A DNA stretch of 41,315 nucleotides from an uncultured Verrucomicrobiota bacterium (GTDB lineage Bacteria; Verrucomicrobiota; Verrucomicrobiia; Opitutales; Opitutaceae). The notes below the pieces were generated by a model. That model was not told where the DNA came from. It was given only the letters and a program-made list of their open reading frames with translations, and did no database searches. The position numbers and the translations under genes were made by a program. The stretch spans positions 1-41,315 of the forward strand of contig CAIVDS010000095.1 in NCBI GenBank assembly GCA_903904685.1, given 5' to 3'. Shown one piece after another: positions 9,492-20,440 of this stretch (positions are counted from its first letter, which is position 1; every line of letters begins with the position of its first letter).

Positions 9492-10778
9492 ATGAGCATG
9501 CAGAAAAAAGTTTTGGCGGTCATCATGGGCGGCGGACGTGGTTCGCGCCTCTATCCGCTCACGGCGGAGCGGTGTAAGCCGGCCGTCCCCCTTGCGGGTA
9601 AATACCGTCTGGTCGATATTCCGATCAGCAATTGCATCAACTCGGAGATCAACCGGATTTTCCTGCTGACGCAGTTCCACACCGCCTCGCTGCACCGGCA
9701 TATTCAGGGAACCTACCACTTCGATCCGTTTGGCGGCGGTTTCGTGGACATTCTTTCGGCCGAGCAGACCGAGAAGAATGCCGACTGGTATCAAGGCACG
9801 GCGGACGCCGTGCGCCGCAATCTCCAGCATTTCCGCAGCTTCCCGCACGATCTCGTGCTGATCCTCTCGGGCGACCAGCTTTACCGGATGGATTTTCGCA
9901 AAATCGTCTCCGAGCACATCGCCAGCAAGGCCGATGTCACCATTGCGGCGATTCCGTTCCCGGTTTCAAGGGTCGAGGGCCTGGGGCTGATGAAGGTGGC
10001 GGACGATCTTTCCATCGAGCGTTTTGTCGAAAAGCCCAAGGATCCCGCGGTGATTCAAAGTCTTACCCTGAGCGACAAGGTTGAGGCTCAACTCCACTCG
10101 ACTGACGGCGAAAAGCACTGTCTTGCCTCGATGGGCATCTATGTTTTCAACCGCCAGGTGCTCGCCGACGCGCTCGACAACAAGATGACGGATTTCGGCA
10201 AGGAGATCATCCCCGGGTTGCTCGGTCAGAAGCGACTCCATGCCCATGTCTTCGAGGGCTATTGGGAGGATATCGGCACGGTGCAGGCGTTTTTCGAGAC
10301 CAATCTGGCGCTCGCCGATCCGCTGCCGCCGTTTAACTTCTTCGATCAGGGCGCGCCCATTTACACGCAGGATCGTTATCTGCCGGCTTCGAAGCTCAAC
10401 AAATGCGACATCGACCACGTCGTCATTGGCGACGGTTCGATCATCACCGATTGCAAGCTCAAGCGCTGCGTGCTCGGCATCCGTTCGTTTGTCGGCGAAA
10501 ACTCCCTCATGGACAATGTCGTGATGATGGGCGCCGATTACTACGAGCCTACGGAGAAGCAGCTTGAAAACTCAAAGAAGGGGGTTCCCAGCATGGGAGT
10601 GGGCCGCGACTGCCATATTTTCCACACGATCATCGACAAAAACGCGCGCATTGGAGACGGTGTTAAGCTCTCTCCGGTTGGCAAGGCGGACGGAAATTAT
10701 CCGCATGGCGTCATCATTCGTGATGGTGTGCTGGTGGTGCCGAAGGGCGTGGTCGTGCCGAGCGGCACGGTGATCTGA
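9492..10778 (+). CDS. glgC: Glucose-1-phosphate adenylyltransferase
   Basis: This 428-residue enzyme makes ADP-glucose from ATP and glucose 1-phosphate for glycogen synthesis. The nucleotidyltransferase domain shows GGGRGSRLYPLT near the start, then RLVDIPISNCINS, the metal-binding SGDQLYRMDF, and the sugar-phosphate lysine in FVEKPKD. A left-handed beta-helix domain begins around 300 (IDHVVIGDGSIITDCKLKR) and would carry the allosteric sites. The length matches bacterial and plant-type enzymes. The gene is alone on the plus strand and is closed by a strong terminator. No Shine-Dalgarno is visible before the ATG; the alternative ATG two codons later (MQKK) is equally possible. Confidence 0.96.
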   Translation: MSMQKKVLAVIMGGGRGSRLYPLTAERCKPAVPLAGKYRLVDIPISNCINSEINRIFLLTQFHTASLHRHIQGTYHFDPFGGGFVDILSAEQTEKNADWYQGTADAVRRNLQHFRSFPHDLVLILSGDQLYRMDFRKIVSEHIASKADVTIAAIPFPVSRVEGLGLMKVADDLSIERFVEKPKDPAVIQSLTLSDKVEAQLHSTDGEKHCLASMGIYVFNRQVLADALDNKMTDFGKEIIPGLLGQKRLHAHVFEGYWEDIGTVQAFFETNLALADPLPPFNFFDQGAPIYTQDRYLPASKLNKCDIDHVVIGDGSIITDCKLKRCVLGIRSFVGENSLMDNVVMMGADYYEPTEKQLENSKKGVPSMGVGRDCHIFHTIIDKNARIGDGVKLSPVGKADGNYPHGVIIRDGVLVVPKGVVVPSGTVI

Positions 10779-10806
10779 CGGAGCGGCCGCCCGCTAAAAA
10801 TTGAAA

Positions 10807-10836
10807 GGCGCGGCTTGTGAAAGCCGCGCCTTTTTT
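10807..10836 (+). terminator. Intrinsic terminator after glgC
   Basis: GGCGCGGCTT pairs perfectly with AAGCCGCGCC around a GTGA loop and is followed by six T. On the other strand the hairpin is preceded by A residues, so it may also terminate the convergent ychF transcript. Confidence 0.93.
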
Positions 10837-10873
10837 GTGCGCATACCAGAACAGGACTGGTGACGTCGGTTGA

Positions 10874-11976
<1,103 letters not shown>

Positions 11977-12048
11977 AAGGGGCGCACGTTCACGCGGGGC
12001 GGGGGACTGGTCAAGGTCCGTCTTCCAGTTGCCCGAAGAAATGGCTGC

Positions 12049-12077
12049 TTGACAACGCTGGCGCCGTTCGGTGGATT
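12049..12077 (+). promoter_or_regulatory. Possible sigma-70-type promoter of rpsP-trmD-rplS
   Basis: A perfect TTGACA at 12049-12054 is followed, after 17 bases, by TGGATT (three of six matches to TATAAT) about 45 bases before rpsP. The position between divergent ychF and rpsP fits; the weak -10 keeps confidence low. Confidence 0.35.
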
Positions 12078-12120
12078 CCACGGCTTTTCAACTCAAGAAC
12101 CTGCTCGTAACACCACTCTC

Positions 12121-12387
12121 ATGGCACTCAAAATCCGTCTCTCCCGCATCGGTTCCACGCACAACCCGATTTATCACGTAGTTGTCGCCGAAGCCCGCTC
12201 GCGTCGTGACGGCGCGGCGACCGAAGTCCTCGGGACCTATAACCCACGCGCCAAGAACGACTCCCTGACGCTCGATACCGTTCGCGCCGACTACTGGGTG
12301 AGCAAGGGTGCCATCCCGACCGACACCGCCCTCTCTCTTATCAAGAAGGCCAAGAAGGTCGCCGTTGCCGCCGCTCCGGCCGCCTGA
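12121..12387 (+). CDS. rpsP: 30S ribosomal protein S16
   Basis: The 88-residue protein begins MALKIRLSRIGSTHNPIYHV and carries the S16 segments VAEARSRRDGAATEVLGTYNP and GAIPTDTALSLIKKA. S16 binds 16S rRNA and helps assemble the small subunit. The ATG at 12121 is fixed by homology, although the frame is open far upstream as a shadow of ychF. It heads a ribosome/tRNA-modification group with trmD and rplS, as in most bacteria. The usual second gene rimM is absent from its place. A weak terminator-like hairpin lies between it and trmD. Confidence 0.96.
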   Translation: MALKIRLSRIGSTHNPIYHVVVAEARSRRDGAATEVLGTYNPRAKNDSLTLDTVRADYWVSKGAIPTDTALSLIKKAKKVAVAAAPAA

Positions 12388-12430
12388 TTTTAAAACGCCT
12401 AGGCACCCCTCCCGGTCGCCAAGCCTTTCA

Positions 12431-12457
12431 AGCCTCGGGGATTTCCTCGGGGCTTTT
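12431..12457 (+). terminator. Weak intrinsic terminator or attenuator between rpsP and trmD
   Basis: AGCCTCGGGG can pair with CCTCGGGGCT (ten pairs, two of them G-U) around an ATTT loop and is followed by four T. It could lower trmD expression relative to S16, a bias known for this operon in other bacteria. Confidence 0.6.
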
Positions 12458-12521
12458 CCATTTATAGACCTCTCGTTTCGCGCCCTTTGCCATCTGGCGT
12501 CTTTGCGTTAAAACTCCACCC

Positions 12522-13196
12522 ATGCCTCTCCATATCGACATCCTCACGCTTTTCCCGCGGATGCTCGACGGCTTTTTGACAGAAAGCATGCTGGGCAAGG
12601 CGTTAGAAAACAAGCTGCTGTCGGTCAAGGTGCACGACACTCGCGACTGGTCCACCGACAAGCACAAGGCCGCCGATGATCGCCCGTTTGGCGGGGGCGC
12701 CGGCATGATCATGACTCCCGAACCGGTGTTCGCGGCGATCGAGCAATTGCAGACTCCCGGTTGCCGGCGCATTTATCTCACGCCCGACGGCATTCCTTTT
12801 TCGCATAAAATCGCCGAGGAACTTTCCCGCGAGAAACACCTTGTTCTCCTGAGCGGCCACTACGAAGGGATCGACCAGCGGATTCGCGACAACGTCATCG
12901 ATCAGGAGATCAGCATCGGTGATTATGTGCTGACCAACGGCACGTTGCCGGCGGCGGTTTTGATCGATGCGCTAGCCCGTTTTATTCCCGGTGTTCTTGG
13001 AGAAGAAAAGTCATTGACGCACGAATCCTTCACCGGCAAGTTGCTCGACTTTCCTCAATACACGCGTCCCGCCGAATATCGAGGCATGTCCGTGCCGAAA
13101 GTGCTCCTTTCTGGCAACCATGCCGAAATCGAAAAGTGGCGGAATGCGCAGCGATTGGAGAAAACACGCCAAGTCCGACCCGATTTACTCAAATAA
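12522..13196 (+). CDS. trmD: tRNA (guanine(37)-N1)-methyltransferase
   Basis: The 224-residue protein methylates G37 next to the anticodon and prevents +1 frameshifting. It shows the trefoil-knot SPOUT-fold signatures [11 protein letters not shown] at the start, [22 protein letters not shown] and [11 protein letters not shown], and a C-terminal domain with LDFPQYTRP. The length is slightly under the common 230-250 residues, with a short C-terminus. Only ten bases separate its stop from rplS, so the two are cotranscribed. No clear Shine-Dalgarno precedes it. Confidence 0.96.
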   Translation: MPLHIDILTLFPRMLDGFLTESMLGKALENKLLSVKVHDTRDWSTDKHKAADDRPFGGGAGMIMTPEPVFAAIEQLQTPGCRRIYLTPDGIPFSHKIAEELSREKHLVLLSGHYEGIDQRIRDNVIDQEISIGDYVLTNGTLPAAVLIDALARFIPGVLGEEKSLTHESFTGKLLDFPQYTRPAEYRGMSVPKVLLSGNHAEIEKWRNAQRLEKTRQVRPDLLK

Positions 13197-13206
13197 CCAC
13201 ACTGCA

Positions 13207-13584
13207 ATGAGCACCCATCCGATCCTCAAAGAAATCACCGACTGTCAGGTGAAAAAAGACACTCCCGCCTTCAAAGTCGGCGACGGCGTCCGCGTCCACA
13301 CCAAGGTTCGCGAAGGTGACAAGGAACGCACCCAGATTTTTGCCGGCATCGTGATCGCCCTCAAGGGCAGCGGCATTCATGAGACGTTCACCGTTCGCCG
13401 TATCAGCTACGGCGAGGGTGTCGAGCGCGTGTTCCCCGTCAACTCTCCCAACATCGAGAGGATCGAGATCGAGCGCACATCCGAGCCCGTCCGCGCCCGT
13501 CTTTATTATCTGCGCACCCGCCTCGGCAAGGCCGCCATGGCCATCAAGGAAAAGCGCACCGATACCGTCGCCGCCACCAAGTAG
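13207..13584 (+). CDS. rplS: 50S ribosomal protein L19
   Basis: The 125-residue protein contains the L19 core [49 protein letters not shown] and [16 protein letters not shown]19 sits at the subunit interface of the ribosome. The ATG at 13207 is preferred; an open frame begins at 13120 inside trmD but is not conserved. A very strong terminator closes the operon. Confidence 0.96.
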   Translation: MSTHPILKEITDCQVKKDTPAFKVGDGVRVHTKVREGDKERTQIFAGIVIALKGSGIHETFTVRRISYGEGVERVFPVNSPNIERIEIERTSEPVRARLYYLRTRLGKAAMAIKEKRTDTVAATK

Positions 13585-13606
13585 GCCGCGCCGCAGTCCA
13601 TTCATG

Positions 13607-13636
13607 AAAAAGCGAGTCCTCACGACTCGCTTTTTT
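13607..13636. terminator. Strong, probably bidirectional terminator after rplS
   Basis: AAAAAGCGAGTC pairs perfectly with GACTCGCTTTTT around a CTCAC loop, with T on one side and A on the other. Outer bases CATG on both sides could extend the stem. It ends the rpsP-trmD-rplS unit before tkt. Confidence 0.93.
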
Positions 13637-13715
13637 CATGCCCGTTTGGGCTTCCCCGCTGCCCGATCAACGTTTAACTCGTCATCTTTTCTTTCCCATC
13701 ACGTCCCTTTCGCGC

Positions 13716-15704
13716 ATGAAACTCCAAACCGACATCCTCGCTCTTGCCGCCAACCAGGCCCGTGGCCTCGCCATGGACGCCGTCCATAAGTGCAACTCCG
13801 GCCATCTCGGACTCCCGCTCGGCTGCGCCGAGATCGGCGCCGTCCTTTTCGGCAACGTATTGTCTTATAATCCCGCCGCCCCCCGCTGGCTGAATCGCGA
13901 CCGCTTCGTCCTCTCTGCCGGCCATGGCAGCATGTTCCTTTACGGCTGGCTCCATTTGAGCGGCTACGATCTGTCGCTTGAGGACGTTAAGAGTTTCCGC
14001 GCCCTCCATAGCAAAACCCCCGGCCATCCCGAGTTCCACGAGACGCCTGGCGTCGAGGCCACCACCGGCCCGCTCGGCCAAGGCATCGCCAATGCCGTTG
14101 GTTTCGCCGTCTCCGGACAGATGGCCGCCGCCCGTTTCAACACCGCCGAGCATGTTATTTTCGACAGCCATGTGATCGCCCTCGCCGGCGACGGCTGCAT
14201 GCAGGAAGGCGTTGCTCTTGAAGCCGTCGCCTTTGCCGGCCACCAGAAACTCGACAACCTCATCCTTATCTACGACTCCAACGACGTCACCCTCGATGCG
14301 ATGGCCAGCAAGTCGCAGAGCGAAGACACCGCCAAGCGTTTCAAGGCCTTGGAGTGGGATGTGCAGACGATCGACGGTCACGACCTCACCGCCATCCTCA
14401 AGGCCGTCAACAAGGCCAAGAAGGCCAAGAGCGGCAAGCCCCAGCTCATCATCGCCAAGACCACCATCGCCAAGGGCATCCCCGAGGTGGCCGGCACCGC
14501 CAAGGGCCATGGCGAAGGCGGCGCCAAGTTCATCGACGCCGCCCGCGCCGGTCTCGGCCTTCCCGCCGACCAGCACTTCTTCGTGAGCGAAGACGTCCGC
14601 GCCTACTTTGCGAAGCACAAAAAGTCTCTCGTCCGCGCCCATAAGAAATGGAGCAAGACCTTCGAGGCGTGGAAAGCCGCCAATCCCGACAAGGCCGCTC
14701 TCCTCGAAAGCCGCAACGCCAGGCCCTCCGCCGCGCACCTCCTCGAAAAGATCCCTCTTTTCCCCGACGACGCCAAGCTCGCCACCCGCGCCGCCGGCCA
14801 GCAGATACTCCAGCCCGTCGCCGCCGAGCTTCCGCTCGTCATCGGCGGCAGCGCCGATCTCTATGGCTCGACGCTCAACTACATCGCCGCCGACAAGGAC
14901 TTCGATCCCTCCAACCGCGCCGGTCGCAATTTCCGCTTCGGCATCCGCGAGCACGCCATGGCGGCCATCGCCAACGGCGTCGCCTACGACGGCATTTTCC
15001 ACCCATCGATCGCCACGTTCCTCGTGTTCGCCGATTACTCGCGCCCCGCGATGCGCCTCGCAGCCCTCGCCAAGCTTCCCGTCGTTTACATCTACACGCA
15101 CGATTCCGTCGGCGTCGGCGAGGACGGCCCCACCCACCAACCCGTTGAAACGGTGTCGGCTCTCCGTCTCATTCCCAACTTCGACGTCATCCGCCCCGGC
15201 GATCCCGAGGAAACCGCCGGCGCCTTTGCCGCCGCCTTCGAGCGCGCCGATGGTCCCACGCTGCTCGCCCTCTCCCGCCAGGCCATGCCGTTGCTCAACG
15301 ACATCCCTCCGCACATCCGTCGCGCGGGAGTGCTCAAGGGCGGTTACGTCGCCGTACAGGAAACCGCCCCGCTCACCCACATCCTGCTGGCGAGCGGCAG
15401 CGAGCTTCAATACGCCGCCGCCGCCGCCAAGATCCTCGGTGCCGGTGCCCGCGTCGTGTCCGTGCCGTGCTTCGAACGTTTCAACCGCCAGACCGCCGAG
15501 TATCGCGAGGCCATCCTCCCGTCGTCCGTGCGCAAGCGCGTCGCGATCGAGGCGGGTGTGACCGGTCTCTGGCATCAATATGTGGGGCTCGACGGCAAGG
15601 TCATCGGCATCGACCGCTTTGGCATGAGCGCCCCCGGTGCGACGGTATTCAAGGAACTCGGCATCACGACCGAAGCCGTGGTGGCCGCGGCACGCTCCCT
15701 CTGA
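13716..15704 (+). CDS. tkt: Transketolase
   Basis: The 662-residue enzyme transfers two-carbon units between sugar phosphates in the pentose phosphate pathway, using thiamine diphosphate. Visible signatures are [20 protein letters not shown] and [11 protein letters not shown] in the N-terminal domain, the cofactor motif [27 protein letters not shown] in the middle domain, and [17 protein letters not shown] with the catalytic histidines. The ATG at 13716 ([14 protein letters not shown]) fits the family; an upstream open frame to 13638 overlaps the terminator region and is not used. It stands alone. Its glycolytic relatives ppdK and pfkA lie 12 kb away. Confidence 0.97.
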   Translation: MKLQTDILALAANQARGLAMDAVHKCNSGHLGLPLGCAEIGAVLFGNVLSYNPAAPRWLNRDRFVLSAGHGSMFLYGWLHLSGYDLSLEDVKSFRALHSKTPGHPEFHETPGVEATTGPLGQGIANAVGFAVSGQMAAARFNTAEHVIFDSHVIALAGDGCMQEGVALEAVAFAGHQKLDNLILIYDSNDVTLDAMASKSQSEDTAKRFKALEWDVQTIDGHDLTAILKAVNKAKKAKSGKPQLIIAKTTIAKGIPEVAGTAKGHGEGGAKFIDAARAGLGLPADQHFFVSEDVRAYFAKHKKSLVRAHKKWSKTFEAWKAANPDKAALLESRNARPSAAHLLEKIPLFPDDAKLATRAAGQQILQPVAAELPLVIGGSADLYGSTLNYIAADKDFDPSNRAGRNFRFGIREHAMAAIANGVAYDGIFHPSIATFLVFADYSRPAMRLAALAKLPVVYIYTHDSVGVGEDGPTHQPVETVSALRLIPNFDVIRPGDPEETAGAFAAAFERADGPTLLALSRQAMPLLNDIPPHIRRAGVLKGGYVAVQETAPLTHILLASGSELQYAAAAAKILGAGARVVSVPCFERFNRQTAEYREAILPSSVRKRVAIEAGVTGLWHQYVGLDGKVIGIDRFGMSAPGATVFKELGITTEAVVAAARSL

Positions 15705-15739
15705 GACATGCGGCGTTGTTGAACGCCGTTGAGAGTCAT

Positions 15740-15769
15740 TTACGGGGCGGGCCTCGGCCCGCCCTGTAA
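15740..15769 (+). terminator. Hairpin without T tract after tkt
   Basis: TTAC, a G-T pair and GGGCGGGC pair with GCCCGCCC and GTAA around a CTCG loop, 13 pairs in all. No T run follows, so it may be a processing or stability hairpin, or a Rho-assisted end. The following stretch to 15973 holds no gene; it contains a G-rich run (GGGGGCA repeated) near 15883-15906. Confidence 0.6.
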
Positions 15770-15973
15770 AGAGTATGAAGCGAAGGCGCGCCGATTTGGA
15801 GGCATTCGTCGGTCTGTCAGCCAATAAAATACGACCGAGATCCTCGCGGATTTTGGACGGGGGAACGAGTCGGCCTTGGCGCGGGGGCAGGGGGCAGGGG
15901 TGGAGGATTGCGCGGGAGGAAGGGCTTTCCGGCTTTCCTTCGTTGGGTTTACGAACTTGGTGGAGGGTGTGTT

Positions 15974-16978
15974 ATGAGACTTCGTTTGAACTACCGCCGC
16001 TACGCCTTACCGTTTCGCGCCCCGGTGCGCACGGCGCACGGAGTGTGGGCGGAGCGCACGGGGTTGATCGTGCGGTTGGATAACGAGGCCGGACGCGCTG
16101 GCTATGGTGAGGTGTCACCGATTCCGTGGTTCGGCACCGAGACGGTCGAGGAGACCGAGGCCGCGCTCGGCCTGCTGGGTGAATGGGTGACGCCGGAGCA
16201 GCTTGCTGCTGTGCCGGCGAAGCTCGGCTGCCTCCGGTTCGCGCTGGCTTCGGCCTGTGCGGAAAAGCAACCGGTCCCGTCATCCGCCTATCTTGCGGTG
16301 GCCGCGCTACTCCCGGCCGGACGTGCGGCGGTTACACAGATCGCGCCGAATGCCGAGCTCGGGTTTCGCACCTTTAAATGGAAGGTCGGCGTGGGCGACA
16401 TCGCCGACGAACTTTCGCTGCTGGACGATGTGATCGGCGAATTGCCGTCGGGCGCGAAGCTTCGCCTGGATGCGAATGGAGCATGGGATCGTCGCCAAGC
16501 CGCGCGCTGGCTGGATCGCGCCGCGGAGCGCCCCGTCGAGTTTATCGAGCAGCCTGTCGCGGCGGATTCTCGTGGCGCCGAGGATGTGTTGCGCGGATTG
16601 GCGGGTGATTTCCCAACGCCGCTGGCACTCGACGAGTCGCTGGTCGGCGCGAGCGATGTGGACCGCTGGCTCGCGGCGGACTGGCGCGGGATTTTTGTGA
16701 TCAAGGCCGCGCTGCTGGGCGATCCTGCCCCGGTGGTTGCACGGCTGGCCGCGGCCAAGGCCGATGTGGTTTTCTCGTCGGCCTTGGAAACCGCCGTGGG
16801 GGCGCGGGCCGCGTTGCAGATCGCATTTGCGTGGACGGGCAAGCCCCGTGCGCTCGGGTTCGGCGTGTGGCCGCTGTTCGCTCAAGGTGTTTTCGACGGG
16901 CCCTTTTCGTCGCCTTTTATCCGCACGGAAGATGTGGAGCGCTTAAATCCGGAGGCCGTATGGACCGCGCTGAACTAG
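15974..16978 (+). CDS. menC: o-Succinylbenzoate synthase
   Basis: This 334-residue enolase-superfamily enzyme dehydrates SHCHC to o-succinylbenzoate in menaquinone synthesis. The active-site set is present: the KxK-type lysine pair in TFKWKVGVG, then the metal ligands in RLDANGAWD, FIEQPV and ALDESLVG, and a lysine in FVIKAALLG. The start at 15974 is chosen because GGAGG lies seven bases upstream and the capping domain begins at once (PFRAPVRTAHG). A longer open frame exists but adds an atypical tail. Its last 19 bases overlap menE, so the two are translationally coupled. The enzyme could in principle be an N-acylamino acid racemase relative, but menE next door argues for MenC. Confidence 0.92.
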   Translation: MRLRLNYRRYALPFRAPVRTAHGVWAERTGLIVRLDNEAGRAGYGEVSPIPWFGTETVEETEAALGLLGEWVTPEQLAAVPAKLGCLRFALASACAEKQPVPSSAYLAVAALLPAGRAAVTQIAPNAELGFRTFKWKVGVGDIADELSLLDDVIGELPSGAKLRLDANGAWDRRQAARWLDRAAERPVEFIEQPVAADSRGAEDVLRGLAGDFPTPLALDESLVGASDVDRWLAADWRGIFVIKAALLGDPAPVVARLAAAKADVVFSSALETAVGARAALQIAFAWTGKPRALGFGVWPLFAQGVFDGPFSSPFIRTEDVERLNPEAVWTALN

Positions 16979-18162
16979 CTCGATTGCTAGGGATAACGTC
17001 GGTCGACGCCAAGCCGCGCGCCGTCGTCGTGGATGAATGTGAGCCGGAGCGGTTCATCGCTGCTTTTGCCAAGGCGGTGGTGGCGGGGGGAACCGTATTT
17101 CTCGCCGATCCGGAGTGGGGAAAAACCGAGCGTGAGCAATTTAATGCGTTGGTCACGCAGTCTCCCGTTTCGTGTGACGTGTCTTCGAAATCCGGCTGGC
17201 TTTGCATACCCACCGGTGGTTCGTCCGGCGCGATCAAACTTGCGCGGCACGACGAGGCGACGTTGTCCGCCGCTGTGCATGGTTTTTGCGGGCATTTCGG
17301 CGTGCGACGGGTCAACGCCGTCGGTCTGCTGCCGCTTCAGCATGTCAGTGGATTCATGGCGTGGATGCGCACGGTTTTCACGGGTGGGCGGTATCTTCCG
17401 TGGAGCTGGAAGGCGCTGGAGGCGGGCGAGCGTCCGGCTTTGCCGACGGGCGAGGGAGATTGGTTTCTTTCGCTCGTGCCCACGCAGCTCCAGCGGTTGC
17501 TCGCCGATCCGGAGGCGGCGGACTGGTTGCGCGGGTTTCGCGCGGTGTTCGTCGGCGGCGGACCGGCCTGGCCGGAACTCATGGAGGCCGGCGCACGGGC
17601 GCGGCTGCCTCTGGCGTTTTCCTATGGCATGACGGAGACAGCGGCGATGGTTGTGGCGTTGAAACCTGAAGAATTTTCGTCCGGCGAGCTCGGCTGCGGC
17701 TCGCCTTTGCCCCATGCACGAATCGCGCTCGATGCCGACGGACGCATCAGTGTCGCAGGCGCATCGTTGTTCCATGGTTACTGGCCGGAGTGGCGAGCCG
17801 ACGAACCGTGGGCGACGGAAGACTTGGGGAATTTTGACGAACGCGGCAGCCTGCATGTGCTCGGACGTTTCGATGCCTTGATCATTACCGGCGGGAAAAA
17901 GGTCGATCCGGCGGAGGTCGAGGCGGCTTTGCGCGCTACGGGTGCGTTTGACGATATTGCGGTGATCGGCGTGCCCGATCCCGAATGGGGCGAAGTGGTG
18001 GCGGCGTTTTATCCGGCGAGTGCCGGTCAGGAATTCAACCGTCCGATGCTCGATCATCTGGCCGCCCACAAACGGCCCAAGCGCTACATCGCCGTGCCGG
18101 TATGGCCGCGCAATGCGCAGGGCAAGGTCAACCGCGCCGAGCTGCGTCGGCTGGCGCTTTAG
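16960..18162 (+). CDS. menE: o-Succinylbenzoate--CoA ligase
   Basis: The protein belongs to the ANL adenylating family and activates o-succinylbenzoate with ATP and CoA in menaquinone synthesis. It has 400 residues, short for the family. Motifs are PTGGSSGAIK (84-93, phosphate loop), SYGMTE (221-226), ATEDLGNF with GRFD (302-305), and the C-terminal catalytic lysine in GKVNRAEL (389). The ATG at 16960 has GGAGG four bases upstream inside the end of menC, so translation is coupled. The frame is open further upstream only as a shadow of menC. The stop overlaps by four bases the stop of the convergent thioesterase gene. Confidence 0.92.
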   Translation: MDRAELARLLGITSVDAKPRAVVVDECEPERFIAAFAKAVVAGGTVFLADPEWGKTEREQFNALVTQSPVSCDVSSKSGWLCIPTGGSSGAIKLARHDEATLSAAVHGFCGHFGVRRVNAVGLLPLQHVSGFMAWMRTVFTGGRYLPWSWKALEAGERPALPTGEGDWFLSLVPTQLQRLLADPEAADWLRGFRAVFVGGGPAWPELMEAGARARLPLAFSYGMTETAAMVVALKPEEFSSGELGCGSPLPHARIALDADGRISVAGASLFHGYWPEWRADEPWATEDLGNFDERGSLHVLGRFDALIITGGKKVDPAEVEAALRATGAFDDIAVIGVPDPEWGEVVAAFYPASAGQEFNRPMLDHLAAHKRPKRYIAVPVWPRNAQGKVNRAELRRLAL

Positions 18163-18569
18163 CTTGCGGCTTGAATCCACGTCGCGAGACTGGCCGGCAG
18201 GGGCAGGCGTTCGCGGGTTTGGGTAGAGATACAGACGTGTTCGGTGCGCACGACAGCCGCGCGTTTTTCTACCGCACCCTGCTTCCAGATCACATAGTCG
18301 ATGGCGTAACTTTTTTCGGAAAGTATCTTCGGGGTGACTTCCACGCGGATCTTGTCGCCGCAGGCGAGCGGACGCAGGTAACTGGCCTCGCTCTTGGCCA
18401 CCGGCACGACTACGCCGTGGTCGGCGAAAAACCCACCGAGGGGAATGCCAGCTGCGGCGAGAGCCTCCTCGTAAGCCTCGTGGCAGATCGCCAGGTAGTT
18501 GGCGAAGAATACGACTCCAGCGGCATCCGTGTCGGCAAAATGGATCGTGCGCGTGTAGGAAAAGGTCAT
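18159..18569 (-). CDS. Hotdog-fold acyl-CoA thioesterase, probably DHNA-CoA hydrolase
   Basis: The 136-residue protein is of the 4-hydroxybenzoyl-CoA thioesterase type, with the signature FADTDAAGVVFFANYL, where the aspartate is catalytic. The wording DTDAAGVV is the one seen in 1,4-dihydroxy-2-naphthoyl-CoA hydrolases of cyanobacteria and plants. It lies tail to tail with menE (four-base overlap), and menC-menE-thioesterase covers three steps of menaquinone synthesis, which supports that role. A general acyl-CoA thioesterase of the YbgC type is the alternative. It is divergent from polX across 50 bases. Confidence 0.8.
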   Translation of the reverse strand: MTFSYTRTIHFADTDAAGVVFFANYLAICHEAYEEALAAAGIPLGGFFADHGVVVPVAKSEASYLRPLACGDKIRVEVTPKILSEKSYAIDYVIWKQGAVEKRAAVVRTEHVCISTQTRERLPLPASLATWIQAAS

Positions 18570-18619
18570 GGTCGTGATTTTCAGTTTTGGATTTATGATG
18601 TAAGATTTTAATTTCCGCC

Positions 18620-20383
18620 ATGACCAAAAACGAGATCGCCGATGTTTTGGCCGAGATCGGCACCCTCCTTGAATTGAAGGGCGAGAACCCGTTCAAGATT
18701 CGCGCCTACCAGTCCGGAGCCCGTGCGCTTGAGGCGATCGAGGAGGATGAACTGGCCACGCTCATTTGCGAGAAACGGCTGGAATCGGTCAAAGGTATCG
18801 GCGACGCACTGGCCCAAAAGATCAGCGAGCTTCACAACACGGGAAGGCTGGAGTTTTTCGACAAGCTCAAGGCGTCCATTGAGCCAGGCTTGATCAAAAT
18901 GCTGGAGGTGCCAGGCCTAGGTCCGAAGAAAATCCGCGCACTGCACGATAAGCTGGGGCTCGTTACGCTCGTGGATTTGGCGACCGCTTGCGCTGACGGA
19001 CGCGTGGCAGCGCTCGCCGGATTCGGCGAGAAATCGCAGCGGAAGATTCTCGAAGGCATCCGCAATCGCGAGGCTTACGGTCGGCGTCACTTGTGGTGGG
19101 ATGCGCATGAAATCGCCGCGCCGATTGTGGTCGGGTTGCGTGCATTGCCGCAGGTGACGCGGGCCGAGGCGGCGGGCAGCTTGCGGAGGGGATTGGAGAC
19201 GGTGGGCGACTTGGATTTTATTGTGGGCGCGACGGATGTTGTGCCTGTGGTCGAGTGGTTTGTCGCTCAGAACGGCGTCAAGGAAGTCACCGCCAGAGGC
19301 GACACCAAGGCTAGTGTGCGTTTTGAAGGCGGGCTTCAGGCGGATCTGCGCCTTGTGCCGGAGGATCAGTTCGCCTTTGCGCTGCATCACTTCACCGGTT
19401 CGAAGGATCACAATGTCCAAATGCGCCAGCGGGCGCTGGGCTTGGGACTGTCACTGTCCGAATGGGGATTGGTCGCGGCAGGCAGCGACGAGACGGTAAA
19501 AGAGACGACGGCGCAGTGCGGGCAGGCGTCCGGCATTCGTGACGAAGCCGCGCTTTTCGCCGCGTTGGGGCTCGCCTTCATTCCGCCCGAGTTGCGCGAA
19601 GGGCTGGGTGAAATCGAGGCAGCAGAGAAAGGCGAACTGCCGTGCCTCATCGAACCGGGTGATCTGCGCGGTGCGTTTCATAATCACACGACCGCGTCCG
19701 ACGGGAGTAACACGTTGATCGAGATGACCGCCGCCGCCGAGGCGCTTGGCTGGGAGTATCTGGGGATTGCCGATCATTCGAGATCCAGCGTTCAGGCCAA
19801 AGGTCTGAGCGAAGAGCGCCTCGCGAGACAAGTGGCCGAGATACGTGCGCTTAATGCATCCGGGCGTTTCAAAACCCATGTCTTCGCTGGCATCGAGTGT
19901 GACATCTTGCCCGATGGCCGGCTCGATTACGATGACGGGATTCTGGCGTCGCTCGATTACGTGGTGGTTTCCGTCCACAGTGCGTTTACCCAGTCATCCG
20001 ATGACATGACGGCACGTATCATTCGCGCCATTGAGCATCCATGCGCCACGATGCTGGGGCACGTCACCGGTCGACTTCTGCTCAGGCGCGAGGGGTATCG
20101 GATCAATGTTGCCAAGATCACTGATGCGGCAGTCGCCAAGAACTTGGTCATCGAACTCAACGCGAGTCCTTGGCGTCTTGACCTCGACTGGAGACACTGG
20201 CGGAAGGCGGCGGAACGCGGAGGAGTGCTCTGCGCCATCAATCCCGATGCTCACGAGACCGCCGGGCTCGCGCATGTTCAAGCGGGGATCAATGTCGCCC
20301 GCAAGGGTTGGCTGACGAGTGCGGATGTGCTCAACACCCGTCCGCTTAACGAGGTGCAGGCTTGGTTGAAAGCGAGGAGCTGA
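18620..20383 (+). CDS. polX: DNA polymerase/3'-5' exonuclease PolX
   Basis: The 587 residues make up a family X DNA polymerase fused to a PHP phosphoesterase, used in DNA repair. Helix-hairpin-helix motifs lie at [12 protein letters not shown] (57-68) and [12 protein letters not shown] (97-108). The nucleotidyltransferase site has GSLRR (186-190), DLD (197-199) and a third aspartate in QADLRLV (242). The PHP domain starts at [10 protein letters not shown] (353-362) and continues with [19 protein letters not shown] and INPDAHE, giving the histidine/aspartate metal set expected for an active exonuclease. All catalytic residues I can place are intact. It is alone on the plus strand, just before the polysaccharide cluster. 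Confidence 0.95.
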   Translation: MTKNEIADVLAEIGTLLELKGENPFKIRAYQSGARALEAIEEDELATLICEKRLESVKGIGDALAQKISELHNTGRLEFFDKLKASIEPGLIKMLEVPGLGPKKIRALHDKLGLVTLVDLATACADGRVAALAGFGEKSQRKILEGIRNREAYGRRHLWWDAHEIAAPIVVGLRALPQVTRAEAAGSLRRGLETVGDLDFIVGATDVVPVVEWFVAQNGVKEVTARGDTKASVRFEGGLQADLRLVPEDQFAFALHHFTGSKDHNVQMRQRALGLGLSLSEWGLVAAGSDETVKETTAQCGQASGIRDEAALFAALGLAFIPPELREGLGEIEAAEKGELPCLIEPGDLRGAFHNHTTASDGSNTLIEMTAAAEALGWEYLGIADHSRSSVQAKGLSEERLARQVAEIRALNASGRFKTHVFAGIECDILPDGRLDYDDGILASLDYVVVSVHSAFTQSSDDMTARIIRAIEHPCATMLGHVTGRLLLRREGYRINVAKITDAAVAKNLVIELNASPWRLDLDWRHWRKAAERGGVLCAINPDAHETAGLAHVQAGINVARKGWLTSADVLNTRPLNEVQAWLKARS

Positions 20384-20420
20384 GCAGGCGGAAGGTCTTC
20401 GGGTTACAATTTGGTGATTT

Positions 20421-20440
20421 AGTTCATTTTGAATTGAACT
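20421..20440. promoter_or_regulatory. 20-bp dyad, candidate operator of the GbsR-type gene
   Basis: AGTTCATTTTGAATTGAACT has eight of ten symmetric pairs and lies 30 bases upstream of the GTG start of the MarR/GbsR-like regulator. Autoregulation is common in this family, so an operator is plausible; nothing else supports it. Confidence 0.4.

Noticed and set aside
13674-15824. A 716-codon open frame on the minus strand
   Set aside because: It is antisense to transketolase, whose catalytic motifs are all present. Its composition is that of a codon-bias shadow.
15876-15906. G-rich repeated GGGGGCA stretch before menC as another word-repeat element
   Set aside because: It has three word-like units but no inverted partner and no associated ORF; simple G-rich low complexity is enough to explain it.
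16987-18696. A 569-codon open frame on the minus strand over menE, the thioesterase gene and polX
   Set aside because: It runs antisense to menE and in the wrong frame over the thioesterase, and has no recognisable motif.
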